A stretch of 64,000 nt of DNA from Sulfitobacter noctilucae. Lineage in GTDB: Bacteria > Pseudomonadota > Alphaproteobacteria > Rhodobacterales > Rhodobacteraceae. This document shows, in pieces, positions 27,370 through 36,066 of this stretch. The notes under the pieces are model-generated. The model had not been told where the DNA came from. It saw only the letters and a program-made list of their open reading frames with translations, and made no database searches. Each line of letters begins with the position of its first letter. The stretch's first letter is position 1. The translations under genes were made by a program, and so were the position numbers. The stretch spans positions 992,001-1,056,000 of the forward strand of contig NZ_JASC01000014.1 in assembly GCF_000622365.1 (NCBI RefSeq), written 5' to 3'.

Positions 27370-28320
27370 TTAGGCGGAACAACTGGCACCGCCGAGTACG
27401 CAGAACTTTGCACAATGCGGATGATTGAGGGCAACGTCGCGCTCGGCCTCCGCGAGTGTCTCGCCCAGCTCAAACTCGGGCGAGTAGGGCAAGAGCGTAC
27501 ACGCCAGCACGGCAGGCTTAGCCGCACCTTTGCGTTTGACCACCATCCGGGACGACGAACACATCACCGCATCCGGTGATTTATCAAGGATGCCCCAGCA
27601 GGCCGTTGTGATTTCGGGCACTTCGACGTTCTCGTCCATCTCGGGGAACAATACGGTCATGCCAGGATTGAAGGCATCAATGTCAAAGCTGTATTCAGCA
27701 TAGAAAGCCGCATAGCCTGCGCGGCTTTCTGCATCGCTGTCACCGAATACGGACCGGCCCGCGACGGCCATGCGAAATCCGTTGTCGCGCAGCCATGTCA
27801 TGCCCTCGAGCGTTTTGGCAAAGGATCCTGCACCGCGCTCTGCATCATGCAGTTCGGCACGGTGGTGATCGACCGATATGCGCAGGGTCAGCTTGCCCGG
27901 ATAGGCCTCGTTCAGGCGCACGAGCCCTGATTTCATGGACCTGCGCATCATCGGACGCATGGCATTGGTCAGCACCAATACGTCATAGCCCCGCGCCAGA
28001 GAGGTCTCCAGGATGTCGATCATCTGGGGGTTCATGAAAGGCTCGCCACCGGTAAATGCAATCTCGGTCACGGGCCAATCGCGGGCGGTCAGTTGATCCA
28101 GATAATCGCGCACCTCATCGGCTGTGATATAGACCAAAGCGTCATTGCTGGGGCTGGATACGATATAGCAGTTCACACATTCGATGTTACAAAGCGTGCC
28201 GGTATTGAACCACAGCGTCTCGGGTTTGGTCAGCGCAACAGTGGCCCGCGCTTCACCCTTGGCCGTGGTGAATGGATCGCAAAATTTGCCCGCATTTGCG
28301 CCTGTGTCCATATCTTTCAT
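27370..28320 (-). CDS. Radical SAM protein with C-terminal cysteine cluster
   Basis: A 316-residue radical SAM enzyme. The cluster motif is CNIECVNC (Cx3Cx2C) at about residues 43-50. The SAM-binding motif FTGGEPFMNP is near residue 88, and DHHRAELHDAERG is a further conserved block. The C terminus HCAKFCVLGGASCSA, together with ACTLLPY about 40 residues earlier, resembles the extra cysteines of SPASM or twitch domains that hold an auxiliary cluster. No precursor peptide or dedicated partner gene is seen in the neighbourhood. Substrate unknown. The ATG at 28320 has GGAG about 10 bases upstream. Confidence 0.88.
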   Translation of the reverse strand: MKDMDTGANAGKFCDPFTTAKGEARATVALTKPETLWFNTGTLCNIECVNCYIVSSPSNDALVYITADEVRDYLDQLTARDWPVTEIAFTGGEPFMNPQMIDILETSLARGYDVLVLTNAMRPMMRRSMKSGLVRLNEAYPGKLTLRISVDHHRAELHDAERGAGSFAKTLEGMTWLRDNGFRMAVAGRSVFGDSDAESRAGYAAFYAEYSFDIDAFNPGMTVLFPEMDENVEVPEITTACWGILDKSPDAVMCSSSRMVVKRKGAAKPAVLACTLLPYSPEFELGETLAEAERDVALNHPHCAKFCVLGGASCSA

Positions 28321-28471
28321 ACCTGCTCCTCACCTTCGAAATTCAGCCTGTGAAAAACCTTGTCTCACGCCAAATGATGTTGTCCACTGGCTACGGTATC
28401 GGCTTGGGTTTGAAAAGAGCAGGTGCTGTCCGGGCACAGTCTTGTGAAGATGGACTATTTGCCGTGGTATA

Positions 28472-28493
28472 GCTATGGTAGCGCTAACATAGC
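28472..28493. promoter_or_regulatory. LacI-family-type operator before zwf
   Basis: GCTATGGTAGC and GCTAACATAGC form a 22-bp palindrome with a single mismatched pair, centred on TAGCGCTA. Central CG with TAGC half sites is typical of LacI/GalR-family operators in alphaproteobacteria. It lies 27 bases before the zwf start, in a position suited to repression of zwf-pgl-pgi. No LacI-type gene is present in the window. Confidence 0.6.
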
Positions 28494-28519
28494 AGAGATT
28501 CGATGGAAGCGGGGAAAAG

Positions 28520-30016
28520 ATGACCATATTACAGGACAGTATGCCGCGTATGGTGTCGCGGGTTATCCCGGTCGATCCGTTCGATTTGGTGATTTTTGGC
28601 GGCACCGGTGATCTGGCGCGGCGCAAGATTCTGCCGGGGCTGTTTCGCCGCTTTATCGCAGGGCAGATGCCCGCCGGCGCAAGGATCATCGCAGCCGCCC
28701 GTACTGAGATGGACGATGACGGTTACCGCGAGATGATTGCCGAGGCGATCACCGAGTTCGGGGGGCTCAAAAACATTCCCGAAGACAAGCTAACAGCCTT
28801 TCTGGCGCAATTGTCCTACGTGACCATCGACGCCAAAGGCACCGACGGCTGGGCCGCGCTGCAAGAGTTGATGAAGGGCACCGACCGGGTTGAGGCTTAC
28901 TATTTCTCCGTTTCGCCCGCGCTGTTCGGCGATCTGGCAGAGCGGTTGCAGCAATGGGGCATGGCCGACAAGGACGCACGGATTGTGGTCGAGAAACCCT
29001 TTGGTCGCGATCTTGAAACGGCAAAGACGCTGAACGCCACGCTCGCCACCTACTTTGACGAAAGCCAGATTTACCGCATCGACCACTATCTGGGTAAAGA
29101 GACGGTGCAGAACCTTATGGCGGTGCGCTTTGGCAATATGCTGTTCGAACCGCTGTGGAATGCCCAATACGTCGATCATATCCAGATCACTGTGGCTGAA
29201 ACCGTAGGTGTCGGGGGTAGGGGCGAATATTATGACAAATCCGGTGCCATGCGCGACATGGTGCAGAACCACCTGATGCAGCTTTTGTGTCTGATCGCGA
29301 TGGAGCCGCCCGCGCGGTTTGACCCCGATGCGGTACGCGACGAAAAGCTTAAAGTGATCCGGGCCCTCGATCCGGTGCTGCCCCATCACATCGCACGCGG
29401 CCAATATGATGCGGAACCCGGCAATGCCGAGGCGCAACCGAACTACCGCGACGCGGTGGGCGATCCACGCTCGAAAACCGAGAGCTTCATCGCCCTCAAG
29501 ACCCACATCAGCAACTGGCGGTGGGCGGGCACCCCGTTTTACCTGCGGACGGGCAAGCGGATGTCGGCACGCTCTTCCGAGATCACGGTTGTGTTCAAGG
29601 AAACGCCGCACAGCATTTTCGCCGAGGACGCAGGCCGGCACCGCAACGTCCTGTCGATCCGTCTCCAACCGAACGAAGGCATCACCCTTGGTGTGACGAT
29701 CAAGGAGCCGGGGCCGGGGGGCATGCGCCTGATTGACGTTCCGCTGGACATGAGTTTCGCCGAAGCTTTGGGCGAAGATACAGAACAGGTAGATGCCTAT
29801 GAACGGCTGATAATGGACGTGATCCGCGGCAACCAGACCCTGTTCATGCGCGGTGATGAGGTCGAGGCAGCCTGGGCCTGGACCGATCCGATTATCCAAG
29901 GCTGGGAAGCGCGCGGCGAAGTGCCCAAGTTCTACGATAGCGGCTCGGACGGGACGGTTGAATCAGGCGAGTTAATGCGTCGGGACGGGCGCGCATGGCG
30001 AGAGGTGTCCCCATGA
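28520..30016 (+). CDS. zwf: Glucose-6-phosphate 1-dehydrogenase
   Basis: A 498-residue enzyme that oxidises glucose 6-phosphate to 6-phosphogluconolactone with NADP+. The nucleotide-binding motif FGGTGDLARRK is near residue 27 and the substrate and catalytic site RIDHYLGKE near residue 187; both are intact and the length is normal. GGGGAAAAG directly before the ATG gives the ribosome-binding site, though a second ATG ten codons in (MVSRVIP region) is possible. It is first in an operon with pgl and pgi, all joined by 4-base overlaps. In roseobacters this feeds the Entner-Doudoroff pathway, the usual glucose route. Confidence 0.97.
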   Translation: MTILQDSMPRMVSRVIPVDPFDLVIFGGTGDLARRKILPGLFRRFIAGQMPAGARIIAAARTEMDDDGYREMIAEAITEFGGLKNIPEDKLTAFLAQLSYVTIDAKGTDGWAALQELMKGTDRVEAYYFSVSPALFGDLAERLQQWGMADKDARIVVEKPFGRDLETAKTLNATLATYFDESQIYRIDHYLGKETVQNLMAVRFGNMLFEPLWNAQYVDHIQITVAETVGVGGRGEYYDKSGAMRDMVQNHLMQLLCLIAMEPPARFDPDAVRDEKLKVIRALDPVLPHHIARGQYDAEPGNAEAQPNYRDAVGDPRSKTESFIALKTHISNWRWAGTPFYLRTGKRMSARSSEITVVFKETPHSIFAEDAGRHRNVLSIRLQPNEGITLGVTIKEPGPGGMRLIDVPLDMSFAEALGEDTEQVDAYERLIMDVIRGNQTLFMRGDEVEAAWAWTDPIIQGWEARGEVPKFYDSGSDGTVESGELMRRDGRAWREVSP

Positions 30017-30684
30017 ATTTCAAATCCTACCCCGACCGCGAGATGCTGGTGCTGAACGTCGCCAATATGCTGGCGGGCGAATTGCGCAAATGTCTGGTAC
30101 AGCACGACATTGCATCCTTTGCGGTGCCCGGCGGTACAACACCCGCGCCCATCTTCGAGATGATGCGTGATGCGGAACTGGACTGGCCGCGCGTGCATGT
30201 GATGCTGACGGACGAACGTTGGGTGCCCGAAGATCATGACGCCTCCAACACCCGTTTGGTGAAGACACATCTGTTGCAGGACCGCGCCGCACAGGCATCC
30301 TTTGTGCCCTATTACCGAGCAGGCAAATCCGCCGAAGAAGGCTGTGCCGAGGTATCGCAAACGCTGAGCGGTGAACTGCCGCTGTCGCTGTTGGTGCTAG
30401 GCATGGGGGCCGATATGCACACCGCGTCGTTGTTTCCGGGGGCCAAAGGCACAGCCGCTGCGCTGGACGCAAACGCGCCGCTACTTTGTCCCGTGCACCC
30501 CGACACCACCGAGACCGCCCGCGTCACGCTGCCCGCGCATGTGCTCGAAGGCGCGATGTCCACGCATGTTGTGATATTCGGTGATGAAAAACGCGCAGCC
30601 GTGGAACGCGCACAGACCTTGCCGCCCGAAGAGGCACCGATTGCAACGGTGCTGGGCAATGCAACAGTACATTGGGCCGCATGA
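30013..30684 (+). CDS. pgl: 6-phosphogluconolactonase
   Basis: A 223-residue SugarP_isomerase-fold hydrolase that opens 6-phosphogluconolactone. [14 protein letters not shown] near residue 38 is the phosphate loop and [18 protein letters not shown] near residue 69 is the hallmark segment with the catalytic His. [18 protein letters not shown] near 128 corresponds to the GxGxDGHTASLFP motif with M in place of D's neighbour, still carrying HTASLFPG. The ATG at 30013 overlaps the zwf stop (ATGA), so this is the clear start; the earlier in-frame candidate at 29995 is less likely. Confidence 0.95.
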   Translation: MNFKSYPDREMLVLNVANMLAGELRKCLVQHDIASFAVPGGTTPAPIFEMMRDAELDWPRVHVMLTDERWVPEDHDASNTRLVKTHLLQDRAAQASFVPYYRAGKSAEEGCAEVSQTLSGELPLSLLVLGMGADMHTASLFPGAKGTAAALDANAPLLCPVHPDTTETARVTLPAHVLEGAMSTHVVIFGDEKRAAVERAQTLPPEEAPIATVLGNATVHWAA

Positions 30685-32273
30685 TGGATATCTGGAACAC
30701 ACTCAAAAGCCGCCACGCCGCCATCGCAGACCGCCCGCTGCTGGCTTTGTTCGAAGACGAGGCCCGTGCGGCAGACTTCACCGTCAGCACACAGGACATG
30801 GCGCTGGATTATGCGAAAACCAACATCGACCGCGACACCCGCGCCGATCTGATCGCCTTGACCGAGGCCGCGGGGCTGGCGGACAAACGCGAAGCGATGT
30901 TCCGGGGTGAGCCGATCAACGAGACCGAAGGGCGCGCGGTGTTGCACACAGCGCTGCGCAATCTCGACGGTGCACCTGTGATCGTAGAGGGCGAAGACGT
31001 AATGCCCGGCATCCGCGTGACCCTGTCGCGGATGCGCAAATTCGCGGACCAAATCCGCTCCAGCGCAATCACTGACGTGGTCAACATCGGCATCGGCGGC
31101 TCGGACCTTGGGCCAGCGATGGCTGTTGCGGCTCTTGCTCCGTATCACGACGGGCCGCACTGCCATTTTGTGTCGAATGTGGATGGCGCCCATATCGCCG
31201 ACACGCTGCGGGGATTGGATGCGAAAACCACGCTGGTGATCGTCGCCTCCAAGACCTTTACCACCATCGAAACCATGACCAACGCCCGCACCGCCCGCGC
31301 CTGGATGATGGACCACGGAGGTGATCCCAAAACGCAATTTGCCGCCCTCAGCACAGCAGAAAACAAGACAGCGGATTTTGGCATCGATCCTGAACAGGTC
31401 TTCGGGTTCGAGGATTGGGTCGGCGGGCGCTACTCGGTCTGGGGGCCGATTGGCCTGTCGCTGATGATCGCCATCGGCCCCGACGGGTTTGACGCCTTCC
31501 TGCGCGGGGCGCAGGCAATGGACACACACTTCCGCGCGGCGGAGCCGCTGGAGAACATGCCGGTTATGCTGGCACTTGTGGGACTGTGGCACAACCAGAT
31601 CTGCGGCTATGCCAGTCGCGCGGTGCTGCCTTATGACCAGCGGCTTTCATTGCTCCCCTCTTACCTGCAACAGCTTGAGATGGAATCGAACGGCAAAAGC
31701 GTGCAGATGGACGGCAGCGCCACCGAACACCACACCGGACCGGTGGTCTGGGGCGCTGCAGGCACCAACGGGCAGCACGCGTTTTATCAGCTGATCCACC
31801 AAGGCACACGGGTGATTCCCTGTGACTTCATGGTCGCCGCCAACGGGCACGAGCCTGACCTCGCGCATCACCATCATTTGCTGGTAGCTAATTGTCTGGC
31901 GCAATCAGAGGCTTTGATGCAAGGCCGCTCACTGGTGCAGGCGCGCAAGTTGATGGCTGCCAAAGGACTGGAAGGCGACGAACTGGAGCGCCAAGCGGCG
32001 CACAGGGTGTTTCCGGGCAACCGGCCTTCGACAACCTTGGTCTACGAACGGCTCGATCCCTACACGCTGGGCCAGATCATCGCCCTTTATGAACACCGCG
32101 TTTTTGTCGAAGGGGTGATCCTTGGGATCAATTCCTATGACCAATGGGGCGTGGAGCTGGGCAAGGAGTTGGCGACATCTCTGCAGCCCGTGGTCGAAGG
32201 GACGGAGAGCGCGCGAGGCAAGGACGGTTCAACCGCGGCGCTTGTGGATTATCTGATCCGCCACCGCGACTAG
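30681..32273 (+). CDS. pgi: Glucose-6-phosphate isomerase
   Basis: A 530-residue phosphoglucose isomerase interconverting glucose 6-phosphate and fructose 6-phosphate. [13 protein letters not shown] near residue 137 and [14 protein letters not shown] near 194 form the phosphate site, [13 protein letters not shown] near 253 and [12 protein letters not shown] near 335 hold catalytic residues, and [10 protein letters not shown] follows near 446. The ATG at 30681 overlaps the pgl stop by four bases; the next codon is also ATG. Placement with zwf and pgl lets fructose 6-phosphate from gluconeogenesis or fructose return to the oxidative route. Confidence 0.97.
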   Translation: MMDIWNTLKSRHAAIADRPLLALFEDEARAADFTVSTQDMALDYAKTNIDRDTRADLIALTEAAGLADKREAMFRGEPINETEGRAVLHTALRNLDGAPVIVEGEDVMPGIRVTLSRMRKFADQIRSSAITDVVNIGIGGSDLGPAMAVAALAPYHDGPHCHFVSNVDGAHIADTLRGLDAKTTLVIVASKTFTTIETMTNARTARAWMMDHGGDPKTQFAALSTAENKTADFGIDPEQVFGFEDWVGGRYSVWGPIGLSLMIAIGPDGFDAFLRGAQAMDTHFRAAEPLENMPVMLALVGLWHNQICGYASRAVLPYDQRLSLLPSYLQQLEMESNGKSVQMDGSATEHHTGPVVWGAAGTNGQHAFYQLIHQGTRVIPCDFMVAANGHEPDLAHHHHLLVANCLAQSEALMQGRSLVQARKLMAAKGLEGDELERQAAHRVFPGNRPSTTLVYERLDPYTLGQIIALYEHRVFVEGVILGINSYDQWGVELGKELATSLQPVVEGTESARGKDGSTAALVDYLIRHRD

Positions 32274-32276
32274 GCA

Positions 32277-32723
32277 CTAAAGCCTGATGTCATAGGTGAT
32301 CCACATCGTCCGGGTCGCCACTTTGTCATAAAGCCCGCGGCCCCGGTAATTGTCGTCGGCGGTGATCCAGCGCACCTTGGCCCAGCCCTTTTGCCGGCCC
32401 ATCTCGACCACCGCGTCGATCAGCGCCCTTGCGGCGCCAGAGCCACGGGACGCAGAATCGACAAAGAGATCGTCCAGAAACCCTTGCTCCACAGCCATCA
32501 GGCAACTGACAAAGGGACGGTAATGGGTCAGTCCGATCAGCGTGCCCTCACCATCCACGGCGACAAAGCCATTGCTGCTATGGCTCTCGTCCATCAGCCA
32601 CCCCCAGACCGTATCGCGCATCTGCGGCGTCTGGTCGACTTTGTAAAAGTCTGCATAGCCCTGATAGAGCACGTCCCATGCGCTTCGGTCTTCGGCTTTG
32701 ACAGGTCTGATGCTCACACTCAT
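32277..32723 (-). CDS. GNAT-family N-acetyltransferase
   Basis: A 148-residue acetyltransferase of the GNAT fold. IRPVKAEDRSAWDVLYQGY is the usual N-terminal strand-helix, and LDDLFVDSASRGSGAARALIDAVV holds the acetyl-CoA pyrophosphate loop (R/Q-x2-G-x-G/A form: RGSGAA). The C-terminal YDKVATRTMWITYDIRL is typical of small-molecule acetyltransferases close to diamine and aminoglycoside enzymes, but the substrate is unknown. The ATG at 32723 has AAGGA nine bases upstream. It starts 5 bases after the stop of the upstream thioesterase gene, so they are probably co-transcribed. Confidence 0.88.
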   Translation of the reverse strand: MSVSIRPVKAEDRSAWDVLYQGYADFYKVDQTPQMRDTVWGWLMDESHSSNGFVAVDGEGTLIGLTHYRPFVSCLMAVEQGFLDDLFVDSASRGSGAARALIDAVVEMGRQKGWAKVRWITADDNYRGRGLYDKVATRTMWITYDIRL

Positions 32724-32727
32724 GGTC

Positions 32728-33210
32728 TTATCCTTCGTACTTGGCCCCATCCACCGTCTCGAACCGCTGACGGATGGAATCGGGGATGGGAAATTTCTCA
32801 GGTCCGTTCGGATGCAGCAGGACCATCACACATTCAAATGTCGCGCGCAGCGTACCACCGGACCAAATCTGTTGATCCAGCGTGTATGAGGTGTTGCGAA
32901 AGGCTTTGCAGCGACAGGTGGCAATGTAATCCTCATCCATCTTAACTTCCTCGCGGAAATGCACTGTTCCCGACCGGATCACTGTGCGCGGCATGTTCGA
33001 CGCATGATCCACCGGCGACAGACCCCAAACCTGTCCATAGCGTACGCGCAGGCGCTCGAACCATTCCATATAGACCTTGTTGTTCACATGCTTCAGCACA
33101 TCCAGTTCGGAATAGCGGACGCGGTCGGCGATGGCGTAGGGCTGCACCGGATCGACCCCCGCAACCGCCTGTTGGGCCGGGCTGAGGGGCGTAAGATAAA
33201 CAAGGCTCAC
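32728..33210 (-). CDS. Acyl-CoA thioesterase, hot-dog fold
   Basis: A 160-residue thioesterase of the 4-hydroxybenzoyl-CoA thioesterase/YbgC-like family. RYSELDVLKHVNNKVYMEWFERLR contains the conserved HVNN and the preceding acidic residue of the active site. I choose a GTG start at 33210 because AAAGGAG lies 7 bases upstream, whereas the frame to 33279 has no such site. It is divergent from the acyl-CoA ligase at 33331, which suggests linked function in fatty acid or aromatic acid metabolism; that is inference. Confidence 0.88.
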   Translation of the reverse strand: MSLVYLTPLSPAQQAVAGVDPVQPYAIADRVRYSELDVLKHVNNKVYMEWFERLRVRYGQVWGLSPVDHASNMPRTVIRSGTVHFREEVKMDEDYIATCRCKAFRNTSYTLDQQIWSGGTLRATFECVMVLLHPNGPEKFPIPDSIRQRFETVDGAKYEG

Positions 33211-33330
33211 GAAAAACTCCTTTGAAACGGCAGGGTTGTGCCGCACGATGACGTTAGGTTCATCACCTGCCGCTTGCAAGAGCCAGCGGCATTGTCCAAT
33301 CTACGCGAAAATATCCCGGAGGAGGACCAC

Positions 33331-34950
33331 ATGCTTGGCCAGATGATGTCGCAACCGCTGTTGATTTCCAGCCTGATTGCCCACACCGAACGCTACCATT
33401 CAGGTGCAGAGATCTATTCCGTCAACACCGGCGGCGGAGTCGAGGAGACCACATGGGGGCAGGTGGGTAAAAACGCCCGCAAACTCGCCTCGGCGCTGAC
33501 CAAGCTGGGGTTGGAGCCACAGGCACGTTGCGGCACGATTGCCTGGAACAACCGCCGCCACCTTGAAATCTATTTCGGCGCGCCGGGCGCAGGGTTTGTC
33601 TGCCACACGATCAACCCGCGCCTGTTCCCCGAGCAGCTGGTTTATATCCTGAACCACGCCGAGGATAAGGTGCTGTTTATCGACGCCACATTTGTGCCCT
33701 TGGTCGCCGCGATCCGCGACAAACTTGAGCATCTCGACCACATCGTGTTGATGGAAGCCGAGGTCGGCGATGCGGGCGACAAGCTGCCGGGCATCATGGC
33801 CTATGAGGATCTGCTTGCTACCGGTGATGAAGAGTATGTCTGGCCGGAAATGGATGAATTCACCGCTTCAAGCCTTTGTTATACATCAGGAACCACTGGA
33901 AATCCCAAAGGCGTTCTCTATTCCCACCGCTCCACCGTGCTGCATTCCTTTGGCGTCAATATGACCGACAGCATCGGCATTTCTGCCGCCGATGTCGTCC
34001 TGCCCGTGGTGCCGATGTTCCACGTCAATGCATGGGGCGCGCCCTATGCCTGCGCGATGAGCGGCTCCAGGATGGTGATGCCCGGACCAGGGCTGGACGG
34101 TCCGTCGCTCGTGGGTTTGATCGACACCTACAAGGTTTCGATTGCGCTTGGGGTGCCGACCATCTGGCTTGGCCTGTTGGGTGAGGCCAAAAAGATCGGC
34201 TCCAAACTGGAAAGCCTGCACCGCACGGTCGTTGGTGGCTCGGCCTGTCCGCCCTCGATGATCACTGCCTTCCGCGAGGAATACGGCGTTGACACGGTTC
34301 ACGCCTGGGGCATGACGGAAATGTCGCCCTTGGGGTCGGTGAACAAGCCGCTGGCCAAGCACCTTGAACTTCCGCAGGACGAACAGCATCGCCTGCGCGA
34401 AAACCAGGGGCGCCCGGTGTTCGGGGTCGAGCTTGAAATCCTTGATGATGACGGCAATCCACTGCCGCATGACGGCAAGGCGCAGGGCGATCTGGTCACA
34501 CGCGGCCATTGGATTTTGGATGCCTATTTCCGCTCCACCACCGAAGAGACGCTGACAAACGGCTGGTTCGACACGGGCGACGTGGCCACGATGGACCCTG
34601 ATGGCTATGTCACAATCAAAGACAGGTCGAAGGACATCATCAAATCGGGCGGCGAATGGATTTCCTCGGTTGAGCTGGAAAACATCGCTATCGCCCATCC
34701 AAAGCTCGCAGACGCAGCCGTTATCGGTGCCCGCCACGAAAAATGGGACGAACGCCCCATTCTGGTCGCCGTGAAGCGCGAAGGCGAGGAGCCGTCCGAA
34801 GAAGATGTTCTGAGCATTTTCGAGGGCAAGATCGCCAAATGGCAGGTGCCGGACCGTGTGGTCTTTACCGACGTGTTGCCGCGCAATGCGACAGGCAAGG
34901 TCTTGAAGCGGAACCTGCGCGACGAATTTGGCGAAGTCCTGATCGGGTAA
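33331..34950 (+). CDS. Long-chain fatty acid--CoA ligase (AMP-binding)
   Basis: A 539-residue adenylate-forming ligase close to the AlkK/medium-to-long-chain acyl-CoA synthetase group. The P-loop LCYTSGTTGNPKGVLYSHRS is near residue 184. VHAWGMTEMSPLG is the A5 motif, GWFDTGDVATMDPDGYV the A7 motif, and KDRSKDIIKSGGEWISSVELE the hinge that is very typical of this group. RNATGKVLKRNLR holds the catalytic Lys. GGAGGAGG directly upstream fixes the ATG at 33331. It would activate fatty acids for beta-oxidation; chain length is not readable from sequence. Confidence 0.93.
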   Translation: MLGQMMSQPLLISSLIAHTERYHSGAEIYSVNTGGGVEETTWGQVGKNARKLASALTKLGLEPQARCGTIAWNNRRHLEIYFGAPGAGFVCHTINPRLFPEQLVYILNHAEDKVLFIDATFVPLVAAIRDKLEHLDHIVLMEAEVGDAGDKLPGIMAYEDLLATGDEEYVWPEMDEFTASSLCYTSGTTGNPKGVLYSHRSTVLHSFGVNMTDSIGISAADVVLPVVPMFHVNAWGAPYACAMSGSRMVMPGPGLDGPSLVGLIDTYKVSIALGVPTIWLGLLGEAKKIGSKLESLHRTVVGGSACPPSMITAFREEYGVDTVHAWGMTEMSPLGSVNKPLAKHLELPQDEQHRLRENQGRPVFGVELEILDDDGNPLPHDGKAQGDLVTRGHWILDAYFRSTTEETLTNGWFDTGDVATMDPDGYVTIKDRSKDIIKSGGEWISSVELENIAIAHPKLADAAVIGARHEKWDERPILVAVKREGEEPSEEDVLSIFEGKIAKWQVPDRVVFTDVLPRNATGKVLKRNLRDEFGEVLIG

Positions 34951-34978
34951 GGGCAGCAGCCGCAGAACCTATTTCAGT

Positions 34979-35008
34979 CGGGGGCCAAGGCGCGGCCCCC
35001 GTTTCATA
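34979..35008 (+). terminator. Weak intrinsic terminator candidate
   Basis: CGGGGGCC (34979-34986) pairs with GGCCCCCG (34994-35001) around a 7-base loop and is followed by TTTCAT. It lies 28 bases after the acyl-CoA ligase stop. The T run is short, so efficiency is doubtful. Confidence 0.45.
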
Positions 35009-35032
35009 AATTTATTGATCGGCAAAGTTTGC

Positions 35033-35938
35033 ATGAGCACTTCCACTTCTCCGCAATGGACCGGCTACGGTGCGGCGTGGATCATCGTTTTTGTCTGGTC
35101 TTTCTGGCTCATCGTCAGCCGCATCGCCGAAGACAGCGGCCTCACGATCTATGATCTGGCCGCGCTGCGCTATGGGCTGGCCTGTGTTGTGGCCTTGCCT
35201 CTGTGCATCTACTACCGGGCCTGGGAAGGAATGAGCCTGTACCAGATTGCGGTGCTCTCTTTCATTCTGGGGCCGATCTATATTCTGTCAGTCTTTTCTG
35301 GATTCCTGTTCGCGCCGGCGGCGCACGGCGGCATTTTCATGAACGGCATTCTGCCGCTGGTGGGGATCGTCATCGGTTTTCTGCTTTACCGCGCGGTGCC
35401 GGGCCGCCGTCAGCTGGTGGGTGGCGTGCTGATCCTTGTGTCGGCGGTTGTGCTGGCATGGGACGGCAGCGCCAGCCTCGTGGCAGGCGCGTGGAAGGGC
35501 GACCTGCTGTTCGTGATCGGGGCGGTGTTCTTCTCGTTCTACATGATCCTGTCGGAACGCTGGAAACCCCGCCCGATGCAGATCATCTTTTGCGGCACAG
35601 TGGTAAATGCTGCGATCTACCTGCCGGTCTGGGTGCTTTTTCTGCCCTCCGGCATGGCGGATGCACCCGCCGGGCCATTCTGGCTGCAGGCCATCTATCA
35701 AGGTTTCGTGCCCAACCTGATCGGCTTGCTGTTTGTGGCCCATGCGTCGCGGACTATTGGCAATGGCAACACCGCTGTGATCCTCGCCGCCGTGCCTGCG
35801 GGTGGGGCCGTCTTGGGCGCAATACTCCTCGGTGAAACGCTGGGTTGGATCAGCATCACCGCGCTGGCACTTCTGACGCTGGGCCTGTTGATCGCCACGC
35901 AAAGGCGCAAGCCAGTGATCCCGCCATCGGTTGTCTAA
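35033..35938 (+). CDS. EamA/DMT-family transporter
   Basis: A 301-residue membrane protein with about ten hydrophobic helices in two EamA repeats, the layout of drug/metabolite transporters. AWIIVFVWSFWLIVSR is the first helix and AVFFSFYMILSERW begins the second repeat. Such proteins export amino acids, sugars, nucleosides or toxins; the substrate is unknown. The ATG at 35033 is chosen over a frame start at 35015 because family members begin close to the first helix, but no strong ribosome-binding site separates them. The gene converges on tRNA-Gly. Confidence 0.88.
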   Translation: MSTSTSPQWTGYGAAWIIVFVWSFWLIVSRIAEDSGLTIYDLAALRYGLACVVALPLCIYYRAWEGMSLYQIAVLSFILGPIYILSVFSGFLFAPAAHGGIFMNGILPLVGIVIGFLLYRAVPGRRQLVGGVLILVSAVVLAWDGSASLVAGAWKGDLLFVIGAVFFSFYMILSERWKPRPMQIIFCGTVVNAAIYLPVWVLFLPSGMADAPAGPFWLQAIYQGFVPNLIGLLFVAHASRTIGNGNTAVILAAVPAGGAVLGAILLGETLGWISITALALLTLGLLIATQRRKPVIPPSVV

Positions 35939-35950
35939 GGTTGGGATTTC

Positions 35951-36024
35951 TGGAGCGGGTAACGAGAATCGAACTCGTAACTAAAGCTTGGGAAGCTGCC
36001 GTGATACCTTTTCACCATACCCGC
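35951..36024 (-). tRNA. tRNA-Gly (anticodon CCC)
   Basis: The leftward strand folds into a complete 74-base cloverleaf. The acceptor stem is GCGGGTA/TACCCGC with discriminator T and encoded CCA; the D-stem is GTGA/TCAC with GG in the loop; the anticodon loop is TTCCCAA; the T arm is ACGAG-TTCGATT-CTCGT. The anticodon stem has one mismatch (C/T) and one G/T pair. It reads GGG glycine codons. Confidence 0.93.
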
Positions 36025-36037
36025 TCAAGGTTTGTCT

Positions 36038-36066
36038 GGGATATGAGGTGCGGCTTAGCCCGTCAA
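36038..36066 (-). promoter_or_regulatory. Promoter candidate for tRNA-Gly
   Basis: Read leftward, TTGACG (36066-36061) and TATCCC (36043-36038) are 17 bases apart, and the -10 box ends 13 bases before the tRNA 5' end. The -35 box overlaps the stop codon of the methyltransferase gene, so the tRNA can be expressed independently of it. Confidence 0.55.

Noticed and set aside
30312..31592. Leftward 426-codon open frame over pgl and pgi
   Set aside because: It is antisense to two complete, coupled genes with intact catalytic motifs.
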